In this document: positions 18,249-26,975 of the stretch, piece after piece
Layout of the letters: the number at the start of each line of letters is the position of its first letter
How positions within the stretch are numbered: position 1 is the stretch's first letter
Origin: Paenibacillus cellulositrophicus
GTDB taxonomy: Bacteria > Bacillota > Bacilli > Paenibacillales > Paenibacillaceae
Assembly: GCF_009363095.1 (NCBI RefSeq)
Contig: NZ_CP045295.1
Span: 1,240,001-1,304,000, forward strand
DNA length: 64,000 nt
Direction: 5' to 3'
Position numbers and translations under genes: made by a program
The notes under the pieces: model-generated
What the model saw: only the letters and a program-made list of their open reading frames with translations
Told to the model about the DNA's origin: nothing
The model's database searches: none

Positions 18249-19226
18249 TTATTTAAAGTAGGATGCCAGCTGGTCTAGCATCAGATTGGCCGCAAGGACC
18301 CCGCCTGCGGTGTTCCAGATGGCGTCGTCCACGCGGTGCGCGTTGCCTTTCTTGACCACCTCAAGGTTTTTCCAAAGTTTGTCTTCGGTCCATTCCTTCT
18401 CCATCTTGCTGCCTTCGCCGTTGCCGGTTTCATAGGTAAAGTAGAACAGAATGTCGCCGTTCATGTCCGGAATGCGCTCTTTGCCGACATCGTCGGAGAA
18501 TCCGGGATTATCCTGTACCGCCGGACGGGCGAGGCCCACTTCCTTCAAAATGATGCCGGAGAACGTATCGTTATAGTAAATCCGTGCCTTGCCCGGCATA
18601 AACCGGACCATCGACACTTTCGTGCTCAATTTGTCGCCGATCTGCGCTTTCACGTCAGCCACATGCTTATCATAGTCGGCCAGAACCTGGTCGCCCTTCT
18701 CTTTCTCATCGGCCGCATTGGCCCACAGCTTGAAGTTATCCTTCCACTCGCCGCGGAGCGTTTCGGAAAATACGGTTGGAGCGATGGCGGACAGCTGCTC
18801 GTAAATTTTCTCCTGGCGCATTTTCGTACCCAGGATGAGGTCCGGTTCGAGCGCAGCGATCGCTTCCACGTTCGGCTGGCCCTCGTCGCCTACATTTTCA
18901 ACGCCCTGCATTTGATCCTTAATATGGGGATACCATGGATCGCCGGTCCAAGATTTGACGGCTCCCACCGGTTTGATGCCCATGGACAGCAGCGCCTCGG
19001 TTCCTTCGTTGGTCAAAACGACGATTTTCTTCGGATGTGCCGGTACTTTGACCTGCCCCATAACCGTCTCTATCGTGCGGTCTGCATCGTTCGCAGCTCC
19101 CGCTTCCGTACTGCTCTCTCCTGTACTTCCGGAAGCGGTGCTGCCGCTGCCGCTGTCTTTGCCGCATGCGGACAGTACCAGCACAGCAGCCAACAGCATA
19201 AGTATAAGGCCGTTCCATTTTCTCAT
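18249..19226 (-). CDS. Iron-siderophore ABC transporter substrate-binding lipoprotein
   Basis: A class III (FecB/FhuD-type) binding protein for ferric siderophores, YfiY-like. The lipobox is VLSAC at about residues 17-21, followed by a Ser/Gly/Thr linker and then the two-lobed domain (PKKIVVLTNEGTEALLSMGI, NVEAIAALEPDLILG). ATG start with GGGGAGAG 11 nt upstream. It is divergent from its two permease genes, with Fur-like boxes between. No siderophore ATPase is present here, so a shared FhuC-type ATPase elsewhere is likely. The siderophore class is not determined; hydroxamates would fit the YfiY relatives. Confidence 0.9.
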   Translation of the reverse strand: MRKWNGLILMLLAAVLVLSACGKDSGSGSTASGSTGESSTEAGAANDADRTIETVMGQVKVPAHPKKIVVLTNEGTEALLSMGIKPVGAVKSWTGDPWYPHIKDQMQGVENVGDEGQPNVEAIAALEPDLILGTKMRQEKIYEQLSAIAPTVFSETLRGEWKDNFKLWANAADEKEKGDQVLADYDKHVADVKAQIGDKLSTKVSMVRFMPGKARIYYNDTFSGIILKEVGLARPAVQDNPGFSDDVGKERIPDMNGDILFYFTYETGNGEGSKMEKEWTEDKLWKNLEVVKKGNAHRVDDAIWNTAGGVLAANLMLDQLASYFK

Positions 19227-19254
19227 AAGTAAAAGCTCTCCCCTTCTAATCTCC

Positions 19255-19269
19255 TGATAATGATTCTCA
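19255..19269. promoter_or_regulatory. Fur box, fecB side
   Basis: TGATAATGATTCTCA matches 13 of 14 specified bases of the 7-1-7 Fur consensus. It falls just downstream of the predicted start of the siderophore-binding gene, a good place to repress it. Confidence 0.8.
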
Positions 19270-19280
19270 GTATCGTCCTA

Positions 19281-19309
19281 ATCCTAATTCATAGCGCCTG
19301 TATTGTCAA
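19281..19309 (-). promoter_or_regulatory. Promoter of the siderophore-binding gene
   Basis: Minus strand TTGACA (19304-19309), 17 bp, TAGGAT (19281-19286). The Fur box at 19255-19269 follows directly. Confidence 0.65.
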
Positions 19310-19344
19310 TAAACTTCCTGTATGGAAGTGCAAAAAACGGATAT

Positions 19345-19365
19345 TGAAATTGAGAATCAGCCTCA
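19345..19365. promoter_or_regulatory. Second, degenerate Fur-like site, permease side
   Basis: Two overlapping 7-1-7 matches (starting at 19345 and 19351, each 10 of 14) abut the -35 box of the permease promoter. Overlapping half-sites are usual for Fur dimers. Confidence 0.5.
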
Positions 19366-19394
19366 TTGACAAGCCTATGCGCTCCACTTAAACT
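19366..19394 (+). promoter_or_regulatory. Promoter of the siderophore permease operon
   Basis: TTGACA (19366-19371), 17 bp, TAAACT (19389-19394). The transcript would then contain the inverted-repeat element at 19408-19491. Confidence 0.65.
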
Positions 19395-19407
19395 TTAATA
19401 TGTTACT

Positions 19408-19491
19408 TAGAATGAACTAAAGAAATGAATGATATAGGCCTTATTAGGCCCTTATAACAGGAAGTTCAATGCTCAACTTTAGTTCAATCTA
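19408..19491 (+). repeat. TA-flanked inverted-repeat element, copy A
   Basis: An 84-bp element bounded by TAGAATGAACTAAAG (19408-19422) and CTTTAGTTCAATCTA (19477-19491), arms complementary at 14 of 15 positions. The interior has a second small palindrome around AGGCC. The first 31 bases match copy B (47759-47809, read on the minus strand) at 28-29 positions. It lies in the leader of the siderophore permease gene, 35 nt before the start codon. Confidence 0.8.
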
Positions 19492-19526
19492 TTTATTTAC
19501 AGCCTGATTGAAAAGAGGGGTATGCC

Positions 19527-20540
19527 GTGCAGCCGGAATGGTTACATAGATCATCTGCCAAATGGACCGGTTTGATCGCAGGGCTCGTCCTCCTGCTCTT
19601 ATGTGTTGCTGCGAGCATCCTCTTTGGCGTGCACAGCACCAATTGGAGGGAAGTTGTCGAAGCCTTTACTTCGTTTAATGGAAGCAATGAGCACATTATC
19701 GTCCGGGACGTCCGCGTGCCGCGCGCGCTGATCGCCGCCTTCGTCGGCGGAAGCCTGGGAATTTGCGGCGTGCTGCTGCAATCCCTGACCAAAAATCCGC
19801 TTGCGGATGCAGGAATATTCGGCATTAATGCCGGCGCCTCCCTGCTTGTCGTAGCTTCATTCGTCCTGCTCGGCGTCAGCTCGCTTGCTTCCTTCACCTG
19901 GATCGCTTTCCTCGGGGCGGCTGTCAGCTGCCTGTTCGTATTTATTCTCGGCTCCGCCGGGAGGCAAGGCTTAACGCCGCTGAAAATCACGCTCGCCGGG
20001 GCGGCGATTACCGCCTTCTGCAGCTCGCTGACCAACGGCATGCTCATCATTAGCGGCCGGGCCATGGAGGAAGTGCTGTTCTGGATGTCCGGTTCCGTTG
20101 AAGGCCGGAGCCTGAGCATTTTGCTGGGGCTTCTGCCTTACATGCTTGCCGCCTGGATCGTCGCCCTTCTCATCGCGTCGTCCGTCAACACGCTCATGCT
20201 CGGCGAGGACGTGGCACGGAGCCTGGGCCAGAAAACCGTACTCCTCAAGCTGACCATGGGACTGCTCATCGTCGTGCTGGCAGGCAGCTCGGTCGCCGTC
20301 GCCGGACCGATCGGGTTTGTCGGGCTCGTTATCCCCCACATCGCCAGAGCTCTCGTCGGCCGGGATACCCGCTGGCTGGTCGCCTACAGCGCGCTGCTGG
20401 GCGGCATTCTGCTCCTTCTTGCGGATATTGCGTCCCGCTTTATCGCCATGCCCAAGGAGATCCCCATCGGCGTCATGACGGCGATCATCGGAGTGCCATT
20501 CTTCATCCACGCTGCGAGAAAGGGGTTGCTTCGCCAATGA
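19527..20540 (+). CDS. Iron-siderophore ABC transporter permease (FecCD family), first subunit
   Basis: A polytopic membrane subunit of 337 residues with about nine to ten helices. The FecCD motifs are present: RVPRALIAAFVGGSLGICG, NPLADAGIFGINAGASL, and the late GPIGFVGLVIPHIAR loop that contacts the ATPase. GTG start with AGAGGGG upstream. Its stop overlaps the next permease start by 4 nt (ATGA), so the two subunits are translationally coupled and likely form a heterodimer. Divergent from the binding protein gene with Fur boxes between. YfiZ-like by position. Confidence 0.9.
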   Translation: MQPEWLHRSSAKWTGLIAGLVLLLLCVAASILFGVHSTNWREVVEAFTSFNGSNEHIIVRDVRVPRALIAAFVGGSLGICGVLLQSLTKNPLADAGIFGINAGASLLVVASFVLLGVSSLASFTWIAFLGAAVSCLFVFILGSAGRQGLTPLKITLAGAAITAFCSSLTNGMLIISGRAMEEVLFWMSGSVEGRSLSILLGLLPYMLAAWIVALLIASSVNTLMLGEDVARSLGQKTVLLKLTMGLLIVVLAGSSVAVAGPIGFVGLVIPHIARALVGRDTRWLVAYSALLGGILLLLADIASRFIAMPKEIPIGVMTAIIGVPFFIHAARKGLLRQ

Positions 20541-21595
20541 GCCGTTCATCCAGACCGAAAGGCCCCATCAGCGTCCGCATGGGCGGGGATGCGGTTTCCT
20601 TTCTCACATCGAAGCGCCAGATTGCCATCCTGTGCATTCTAGCCATTGTCCTTTTACTTGCGGTCATCATCAGCATCGGCTTCGGCACCAAATACGTGAA
20701 TCCCTGGGAGGTGACCCAGGCGATCTTCGGCCAAGGGAACAAGCTGGACGTTGTGGTCGTGCAGAAGCTCAGGCTTCCCAGGGTCATCGTCGGTGCATTG
20801 GTCGGGGCCTGCCTCGCCATGTCCGGGGCGATCACGCAGGGACTGATCCGTAATCCGCTGGCTTCTCCGGACGTCATGGGCGTCACGAGCGGCGCCTCTG
20901 TCGCGACGACGGCCATCATTACGCTGATTCCGTCGGCCAGCGTCTTCTGGCTGCCGCCGGCCGCCTTTGTCGGCGCCGCGCTCACCACGCTGCTGATTTA
21001 TGTACTCTCGTGGAAAAAGGGCGTCAACCCGCTCATGCTGGTCCTGATCGGCGTCGGCATCGGGGCGGTCGCTTCGGCCATCTCGACGATGCTGCTCGTC
21101 ACAGGCCCGACCGACGTCGCCCAGAAAGCCTTCAACTGGCTGCTGGGCAGCGTGTACGGCAGTTCCTGGAAGCATGTCAACATGATGCTGCCCTGGTTCA
21201 TCGTGCTGGGCGTGCTCAGCCTGATCTTCGCCCGGCGCATCAACATGCTGCAGCTCGGCGACGACTTGGCCGCCGGGGCCGGCAGCCGGGTGGAGCGCGA
21301 CCGGACGATCCTGCTCTTCATGGCCGTCGGGCTTGCCGGGGCCGGCATCTCCGTCGGCGGAGCGATCGGCTTTGTCGCCCTCCTCGCCCCCCACATCGCC
21401 CGGAAGCTGATCGGTTCGTCTTACGGCTCCCTGCTTCCGGCCAGCGCTCTAAGCGGGGCCATCATCGTTGTCGTGGCGGATGTCCTCGCCCGCAACCTGT
21501 TCAACCCGCTGGATATTCCGGTCGGCGTGTTTACATCGGCTGTCGGCGCGCCGTTTTTCATATTCCTGTTATGGAAGAGCCGCAGCTCTTCCTAG
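20537..21595 (+). CDS. Iron-siderophore ABC transporter permease (FecCD family), second subunit
   Basis: Second polytopic permease of the siderophore importer, 352 residues. It has the same family motifs: RLPRVIVGALVGACLAMSG, NPLASPDVMGVTSGAS and GAIGFVALLAPHIARKL. An N-terminal hydrophilic stretch of about 30 residues precedes the first helix. The start ATG overlaps the previous stop. Codon use is markedly GC-rich in the third position, more than its neighbours. A strong terminator follows at 21635. YfhA-like by position. Confidence 0.9.
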   Translation: MSRSSRPKGPISVRMGGDAVSFLTSKRQIAILCILAIVLLLAVIISIGFGTKYVNPWEVTQAIFGQGNKLDVVVVQKLRLPRVIVGALVGACLAMSGAITQGLIRNPLASPDVMGVTSGASVATTAIITLIPSASVFWLPPAAFVGAALTTLLIYVLSWKKGVNPLMLVLIGVGIGAVASAISTMLLVTGPTDVAQKAFNWLLGSVYGSSWKHVNMMLPWFIVLGVLSLIFARRINMLQLGDDLAAGAGSRVERDRTILLFMAVGLAGAGISVGGAIGFVALLAPHIARKLIGSSYGSLLPASALSGAIIVVVADVLARNLFNPLDIPVGVFTSAVGAPFFIFLLWKSRSSS

Positions 21596-21634
21596 TGCTA
21601 ATACGGCAGCGAATGCATTATAAAAAAGACAAAG

Positions 21635-21676
21635 AAGACCCCCATCTACCGCAGCTGCAGTGGATGGGGGTCTTTT
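21635..21676. terminator. Bidirectional terminator
   Basis: A 12-bp stem (21635-21646 with 21663-21674) followed by TTTT on the plus strand and a T-rich run on the minus strand, between the convergent permease and stalk-protein genes. Confidence 0.85.
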
Positions 21677-21744
21677 CATTGCCTATAAGAATAACAAAGA
21701 ATCATTGCTGTCTTCCGTAAACATGATCTGTGTATCGCTTTCGT

Positions 21745-24240
21745 TTACTGCTTCATCTGCGGCATCGGCATCAGGAGCAGGTTAATCGGCAGGTTGCTGC
21801 CCGGCGCCGCCGTGTACCAAATTTCTACGCTTTGCTCATAGTTTCCGGTACGGTACAGAACGCTCGTTTCGTTCGGGGCGTTGACATCCTGGGTGTTGTT
21901 CGCTGCCTGCACCTGCTGGCCGTTCACCAGGAAAATGCCGTTGTATACGCCGCCGCGAGGGTTAAGCGTAATCAGCGTATTCGGAGCGACGTGGTTCAGC
22001 TTGATTTTGTACAATACACCAAAGTTGCCTGCATTCGAAGCTTCGGTTCCATAGATCCCGTCCAGTCCCTTCAGGTTCGGATCGATGTTATTGTCGCCGA
22101 GAACGATACGTGTCTCGGTGCTGCCAAGCACTTCGTCGGTCGACATGTTCACGACGGAATTCGGATACGTGCCCCGGTTGTGTACGTCGCGATCAAGGGC
22201 CGGAAGGAATGGCAGCGACTGCAGCGGATCCTTCGTGGCGTCGAGCATAATGACGCTGTATTTTACCGGATAGTTGCTGAATGCGTCCGCCAGAACGGAA
22301 ATGCCTTCACCCGGTTTCATTTTAATGTTGTTGATATTCGTCATAATGACCTTGCTCTCGCCAGGTGCTAGGGTGATATCCTGACGGCCCGAACCGCTCG
22401 TCATGGAATCAAAGTAGCGCATCACGGATGCTCTGCCGTGGCCCGTCGCATACTGGCTAGGTCCCCCCATGCCGAAGTTCTGGATGTTGATCGTGCTGCT
22501 CATATCCAGCATCGTGTTGGTGGCGATGACGTAAACCTGCATGTTTTTATTCGTAGCATTGACATGATGGAGCATGAACCGGGTGCTTCCGAGCGCCGTT
22601 TCCTGATACAGGAGGCCTTCGGAATATACCGTCTCCGGACTGTTGCTGCGGATCAGCGTGGCTGGATCGGAAGTTGTCGTAAAGGTCGCCGTTTTCCAGC
22701 TAGGCACCGATCCGCCGTTGAACGTAAATTTGTCTCCCACTGGCGTAAAGAGCTTGTTGAAATCGTCTTCGGTGTACAACGTTTCGTTCGTAATGACGAC
22801 GGTTTTCTGGAACTCGCTTACCGCGCCGTGTTTGTCCGTTACTTTGAGCCGGATCGTCTGCGGTCCAGGCTGGAAGAACGCCTTACGGTCGTTCAGCCAT
22901 TCGCGGCTGACGATCGCGTCTTCATCATCCGTACTCTGGTCGGTAATGGTGATCAATTCACCCATTTTGTATTGTTCTTTGTCGGTTGTAAAACTGGCCA
23001 CCGGCGGCTCGTTCGGCTTGATCACGTTCACCGTGATGCTGTACGGATCACTCCACTGTCCGCTGGAATCCTGAACATAGTGAGTCACCGTATGCGGTCC
23101 GGCTTCTTGGAAAATGTCCTCTTTCCCTTCCCAGCGCTCGTCAACAATTGGCAGTCCGCTTGGAGAGCTTGCTTGGGAAATGTAGTTCACCGTCGTCTCA
23201 CCTGCAAAAATTTCAGTTGGACCAACGCTGAACGTGGCTACCGGCTTCGTCGACAGGTTCAGAATAACACGCTTTCCGGGCTGGTCGACCGTGTAAGGAA
23301 TGCCAAGCGCCTGCGTGATCGACGTGAGCGGGACCATAAACGTATTTTTGTACTGATACGCAGGGCCCTTCATCGGTTTCGACACTCCGTTGACACGGTA
23401 GCTGCTGCTGTTCGTTTTGAACCGGAGCTCGTTGTTATCTTTAATAATAATCGTTTCTTTCGTCTTGGCGTCATACGTCAGCTTCAGGCCGACGCGCTCT
23501 ACCATGGCGCGGATCGCCACGTAAGATACGCCGTTCTTGACGGCCATCGGCTGGCCGGCCAAGTACAGTTTGCCGTCCTGGTACATTTTGTTGCTGTTCA
23601 TCATGAGGATCAGCTGGCCGGCCTGACCGGTTGTCGTGCTTCCCGTCGCTGTAATTCCCTGCGGATCGGTGGTTGTTGCGGTGCCGCCTGCCGTACCTTC
23701 GGACTGTCCTTCGTTTCCTTGCGTGCCTGCATTTTGGCCGTCCGCCGCTTGGCTACCGTCATTCGCGTTCCCGGTGCTGCCATCGGTTTGACCGGAAGCG
23801 CTTGTTCCGTCTGTCGTGCCGCCGTTCTGGGCAGCGCCTTGCCCGGTGTTTCCGGTGTTACCTGTATTTCCGGTCGTTCCCGCGGTTCCCGAGCCTGTGG
23901 AGTCTTGGCCGGAAGTTGTCGTAGTGGTGCTTGTACCGCTTTCAGTTCCCGTCGTGCCTTTCGTTCCCCCTGCATTTCCGGTTGTACCCGTCGTGCTGGA
24001 CGTGCCTGCAGTTCCTGTTGTTCCGTCTGTGCCTGCAGCGCCCGAATTGCTGGAATTGCCAGTATTGGTCGTGCTGCTCGTGATGTTATTGGTGACTGCG
24101 CTTGCCGCTGCATTGTCTACACCTTGGACCGTCCCCGCATTTTGCTGGACCTGTACCGCGGTTTCCGCGCCGGCCGGCAAGACCAGAGCGGTTTGTGATG
24201 CAGCTAACACTGCAATCATGGTCAATTTCTTGAAATTCAT
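21745..24240 (-). CDS. Large secreted stalk-domain protein with low-complexity region
   Basis: An 831-residue exported protein. Residues 1-25 are a signal peptide (ends PAGAE). Residues about 35-205 are a Gly/Thr/Ser/Asn/Gln-rich, almost uncharged tract with short repeats such as GNTGNTGNTG. Residues about 207-330 form a copper-amine-oxidase N-terminal-like stalk domain (YVAIRAMVERVGL, FMVPLTSITQALGI). Two PKD-like segments follow (about 335-405 and 410-485; PPVASFTTDKEQY). The last 340 residues are a beta-rich domain I do not recognise. No sortase motif or SLH domain is seen. ATG start with AGGAG upstream. It may be a cell-surface or matrix protein; the function is not known. Confidence 0.75.
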   Translation of the reverse strand: MNFKKLTMIAVLAASQTALVLPAGAETAVQVQQNAGTVQGVDNAAASAVTNNITSSTTNTGNSSNSGAAGTDGTTGTAGTSSTTGTTGNAGGTKGTTGTESGTSTTTTTSGQDSTGSGTAGTTGNTGNTGNTGQGAAQNGGTTDGTSASGQTDGSTGNANDGSQAADGQNAGTQGNEGQSEGTAGGTATTTDPQGITATGSTTTGQAGQLILMMNSNKMYQDGKLYLAGQPMAVKNGVSYVAIRAMVERVGLKLTYDAKTKETIIIKDNNELRFKTNSSSYRVNGVSKPMKGPAYQYKNTFMVPLTSITQALGIPYTVDQPGKRVILNLSTKPVATFSVGPTEIFAGETTVNYISQASSPSGLPIVDERWEGKEDIFQEAGPHTVTHYVQDSSGQWSDPYSITVNVIKPNEPPVASFTTDKEQYKMGELITITDQSTDDEDAIVSREWLNDRKAFFQPGPQTIRLKVTDKHGAVSEFQKTVVITNETLYTEDDFNKLFTPVGDKFTFNGGSVPSWKTATFTTTSDPATLIRSNSPETVYSEGLLYQETALGSTRFMLHHVNATNKNMQVYVIATNTMLDMSSTINIQNFGMGGPSQYATGHGRASVMRYFDSMTSGSGRQDITLAPGESKVIMTNINNIKMKPGEGISVLADAFSNYPVKYSVIMLDATKDPLQSLPFLPALDRDVHNRGTYPNSVVNMSTDEVLGSTETRIVLGDNNIDPNLKGLDGIYGTEASNAGNFGVLYKIKLNHVAPNTLITLNPRGGVYNGIFLVNGQQVQAANNTQDVNAPNETSVLYRTGNYEQSVEIWYTAAPGSNLPINLLLMPMPQMKQ

Positions 24241-24443
24241 CTCCAGACTCCTTCTACTCCCATTTTTAAATCACGTTCTCTTCTAACGAGCCTCCCGACC
24301 CCATACAAAAAAAAGAGGCTGACGCTAGTTCCCCCCGACATCAGATCCATCAAGCTTATTTTTTTCTGATATCATTGAAAAGACATAGTATTAGACGCTT
24401 CATTCCCCGAAAAGTTGCTCTCGATTTTACAGATCTCCAAAAG
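24241..24443. other. Leader region of the stalk-protein gene
   Basis: Apart from the ribosome site at about 24247-24253 (minus strand) I see no gene or convincing regulatory motif here. Confidence 0.4.
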
Positions 24444-24480
24444 AAAAAAGGAAGGATATCCCAAACGGGCATCCAACCTT
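24444..24480 (-). terminator. Terminator after nagZ
   Basis: Interrupted stem on the minus strand (AAGG, GGAT and CCC segments pairing across a 4-nt loop) followed by a T-run (plus-strand A-run 24444-24449). It closes the sugar uptake operon. Confidence 0.6.
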
Positions 24481-24527
24481 TGGTAAATCTATACCGCATA
24501 CCTTTTTCTTGCGGATTATCACGCTCA

Positions 24528-26141
24528 CTAGGACGCCGTGGTTTGACTGCCAAGGCTAACCGGCAGTGTCCCTCCGGCCTTAGCATGCCCCGTTAGAATG
24601 GAAGCCAGCCCTTCCATAAAATAAGGCGTATTTTCGTAGCAGCACAGGTATGCCGGTGAGGCCGTTACCGCCGCCAAATCGTACGGGTTGCGCGTGGAGG
24701 CCACCACGAGCCGCTGCGGCTGAAGCGCCATCAGCCCTTCGACGAGCCCGCGCTGACCTGAAGGAAGCTCGCTGCCGGCCGTGTATGTGGCGACGACGAC
24801 CTGACGATATCCTTGGGCGGCGGCCAGCACCTGTTCAACCTCGTGCAGGTCCGGCTCCGCGCTGATCGTCAGCTCATTTACATCCCGTATGTATTCCGAC
24901 AACGCCTGCCCGAGGGTCTTCGCTTCCGTCCATGGCTCATCCACCTGTGTTTCCGAGCGGAGCTCCGGCCACACGACAAGGACCGGCTCGTCTTCCTGAA
25001 GCGGCAGCTGGCCTTCGTCTTTGACGAGCGTAATGCTGCCCTCTGCCACTTCCCTCAGCAGCCGATCAGTCTCCGGCTTTTCATGCCGTTCAAGGAAGGC
25101 TGGCGCGCTTTCTTGGGTACCCGAAGGCTGCAGCCGCTTCTCCTTCAGCTTCAGGACGCGGTTCACGGCAGCGTCAATAACGCTCTCCGGAATTCTTCCA
25201 CTGCGCACAGCCGCCGTGACCGCTTCAATCGCTTCGATTTGATCCTGAAGTGTATGGCTGACCAGGACGATGTCCGCTCCCGCTTCCACGGCAAGCACCG
25301 CGCCTTCGCCCACGCCAAAATGCTTGGCAATCGCGTGCATTTCCAGGCAGTCGGTCACGATGACGCCCCCGTAACCGAGCTGCTCGCGGAGCAGGCCGGT
25401 GAGCACCGCTTTGGACAGCGTCGCCGGAACCGCCTCCTTCTCGATGGCCGGGAAGACGACATGTGCCGTCATAATGACGTCCACCCCGTCCCGGATCGCC
25501 CGGACGAACGGCTTCAGCTCCACCTCGCGCAGCCGCTCCATGCCGTGCTCTACCGATGCCAGCCCCAGATGGCTGTCGACGCTGGTATCGCCATGCCCCG
25601 GAAAATGCTTCGCTGCCGCCGATACGCCGTGCTCCTGATAAGCCCGAATAGCGGCCGAGCCGTGCTCAGCCACCTGCTCCGGATCTTCGCCGAACGATCG
25701 GACGCCGATGACCGGATTCCGCGGGTTGTTGTTCACGTCAAGTACTGGCGCAAAGTTCATATTGATCCCCAGCGCATGCAGCTCCTGGGCACTGATGGCG
25801 GACACCCGGTAGGTAAAATCCGGGTTTCCGGTTGCCCCAAGTGACATGTTTCCCGGAATGCGGCTCACCCTGCGATGGTCGATGCGGGCCACCATGCCGC
25901 CTTCCTGGTCGATGGCGATCCACAGCGGCAGCTTCCCCTGCTTCGCAGCCATCTCCTGCAGGGAGGAAGACATCGCGGCCACCTGTTCCGGCTCGCCGAT
26001 GTTCCGGCGGAAATAAATGACGCCGCCTACATGGTACTCTTCGATCAGACGGCGGATTTGCTCATCAGGCTCCTGCGCGTGGAACCCGCAGATGAACATT
26101 TGCCCGATTTTTTGCTCAAGCGTTAGAACCGATACTAACAT
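24528..26141 (-). CDS. nagZ: Beta-N-acetylhexosaminidase, GH3 (NagZ-like)
   Basis: A GH3 retaining glycosidase that removes N-acetylglucosamine from chitooligosaccharide or muropeptide ends. Motifs: IDQEGGMVAR, the acid/base His-Asp dyad in KHFPGHGDTSVDSH, and the nucleophile Asp in GVIVTDCLEM (about residue 265). The C-terminal 190 residues resemble a GH3_C domain. Length 537. There is no signal peptide, so it acts in the cytosol on imported sugars. ATG start with GGGAGTGG upstream. It is the last gene of the binding protein-permease-two-component run, 45 nt after the response regulator. Confidence 0.9.
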   Translation of the reverse strand: MLVSVLTLEQKIGQMFICGFHAQEPDEQIRRLIEEYHVGGVIYFRRNIGEPEQVAAMSSSLQEMAAKQGKLPLWIAIDQEGGMVARIDHRRVSRIPGNMSLGATGNPDFTYRVSAISAQELHALGINMNFAPVLDVNNNPRNPVIGVRSFGEDPEQVAEHGSAAIRAYQEHGVSAAAKHFPGHGDTSVDSHLGLASVEHGMERLREVELKPFVRAIRDGVDVIMTAHVVFPAIEKEAVPATLSKAVLTGLLREQLGYGGVIVTDCLEMHAIAKHFGVGEGAVLAVEAGADIVLVSHTLQDQIEAIEAVTAAVRSGRIPESVIDAAVNRVLKLKEKRLQPSGTQESAPAFLERHEKPETDRLLREVAEGSITLVKDEGQLPLQEDEPVLVVWPELRSETQVDEPWTEAKTLGQALSEYIRDVNELTISAEPDLHEVEQVLAAAQGYRQVVVATYTAGSELPSGQRGLVEGLMALQPQRLVVASTRNPYDLAAVTASPAYLCCYENTPYFMEGLASILTGHAKAGGTLPVSLGSQTTAS

Positions 26142-26186
26142 GACATGCCCACTCCCTATTCATATATTGCTCCGCCGATACATCCG

Positions 26187-26975
26187 CTACCCCGCCGTTC
26201 TTCCCTTCGTCTGGTCACGGAATTCAGACGGTGTCAGCCCGGTGTGCCGCTGGAACACTTTGGTAAAGTACCTCCGTTCCTGGTAGCCGATGCTGCTGCC
26301 GATTTGCGTGATGCTTTTGTCGCTGTGGGTAAGCAGATATTTAGCGGTTTCGATCCGTTTCCCTGTCAAATATTCGACAAAGGTGACGCCGAGATGATTT
26401 TTGAACAGCAGGCAAAAATAGCTGCAGCTGATGCCCAGGTGTCCCGCCAGCTCCTCGATGCCCAGATCGCTGCCCAGCCGCTCGCCGATATAAAGAATCG
26501 CTTCCGACATCAGCTGCTGCGGGGTCTTTCTTGCCCCGCTGTCGCTGCTGTCCTCCTCAATCCGGGCGACGGTCACCTGGAACGGATCGCTGCGCCGTTT
26601 GCGGAGAATATCCTCACGGGCGGAGCGAATCGTATTCTCCAGCTCCTTGTAATGGATCGGCTTGCAGATGTACTCCCTGACATTATACTTGATCGCCTGC
26701 CGGGCATACTCAAATTCCTGATATCCCGTCAGCAGAATGATTTCGGCGGCGGATCCGCCTTTGCGCAGCTCGCCGATCAGGGTCAGTCCGTCCATCACCG
26801 GCATGCGAATGTCGCACAGCACGATATCGGGGGTATGGAGACTGCAAATGTCCAGCGCCTCCTGTCCGCTCCGGGCGGTGTAGACCTGCATCTGCATGTC
26901 GTTCCACGGAATAACGCTTTTCAGATTGTTCAGAATCGGGGCTTCATCATCAACCAGCAGCACGTTCAGAATCAT
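26187..26975 (-). CDS. Response regulator, YesN/AraC type
   Basis: Residues 1-120 are a receiver domain (LLVDDE, phosphoacceptor D55 in VLCDIRMP, CKPI lysine). Residues about 165-255 hold the AraC-type double helix-turn-helix (GIEELAGHLGISCSYF, ITQIGSSIGYQERRYFTKVF). It probably activates the sugar transport genes of its own operon. Its start overlaps the kinase gene by 26 nt, giving coupled translation. ATG start. Confidence 0.92.
   Translation of the reverse strand: MILNVLLVDDEAPILNNLKSVIPWNDMQMQVYTARSGQEALDICSLHTPDIVLCDIRMPVMDGLTLIGELRKGGSAAEIILLTGYQEFEYARQAIKYNVREYICKPIHYKELENTIRSAREDILRKRRSDPFQVTVARIEEDSSDSGARKTPQQLMSEAILYIGERLGSDLGIEELAGHLGISCSYFCLLFKNHLGVTFVEYLTGKRIETAKYLLTHSDKSITQIGSSIGYQERRYFTKVFQRHTGLTPSEFRDQTKGRTAG

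Noticed and set aside
23600..24110. CRISPR-like or DNA repeat array
   Set aside because: The short repeats are codon repeats of Gly/Thr/Asn in a secreted protein; there are no spacers of equal length.
22438..24198. Long open frame opposite the stalk protein gene
   Set aside because: Arises from the biased Thr/Gly/Asn codons on the other strand; no ribosome site and an Arg/Cys-rich nonsense product.
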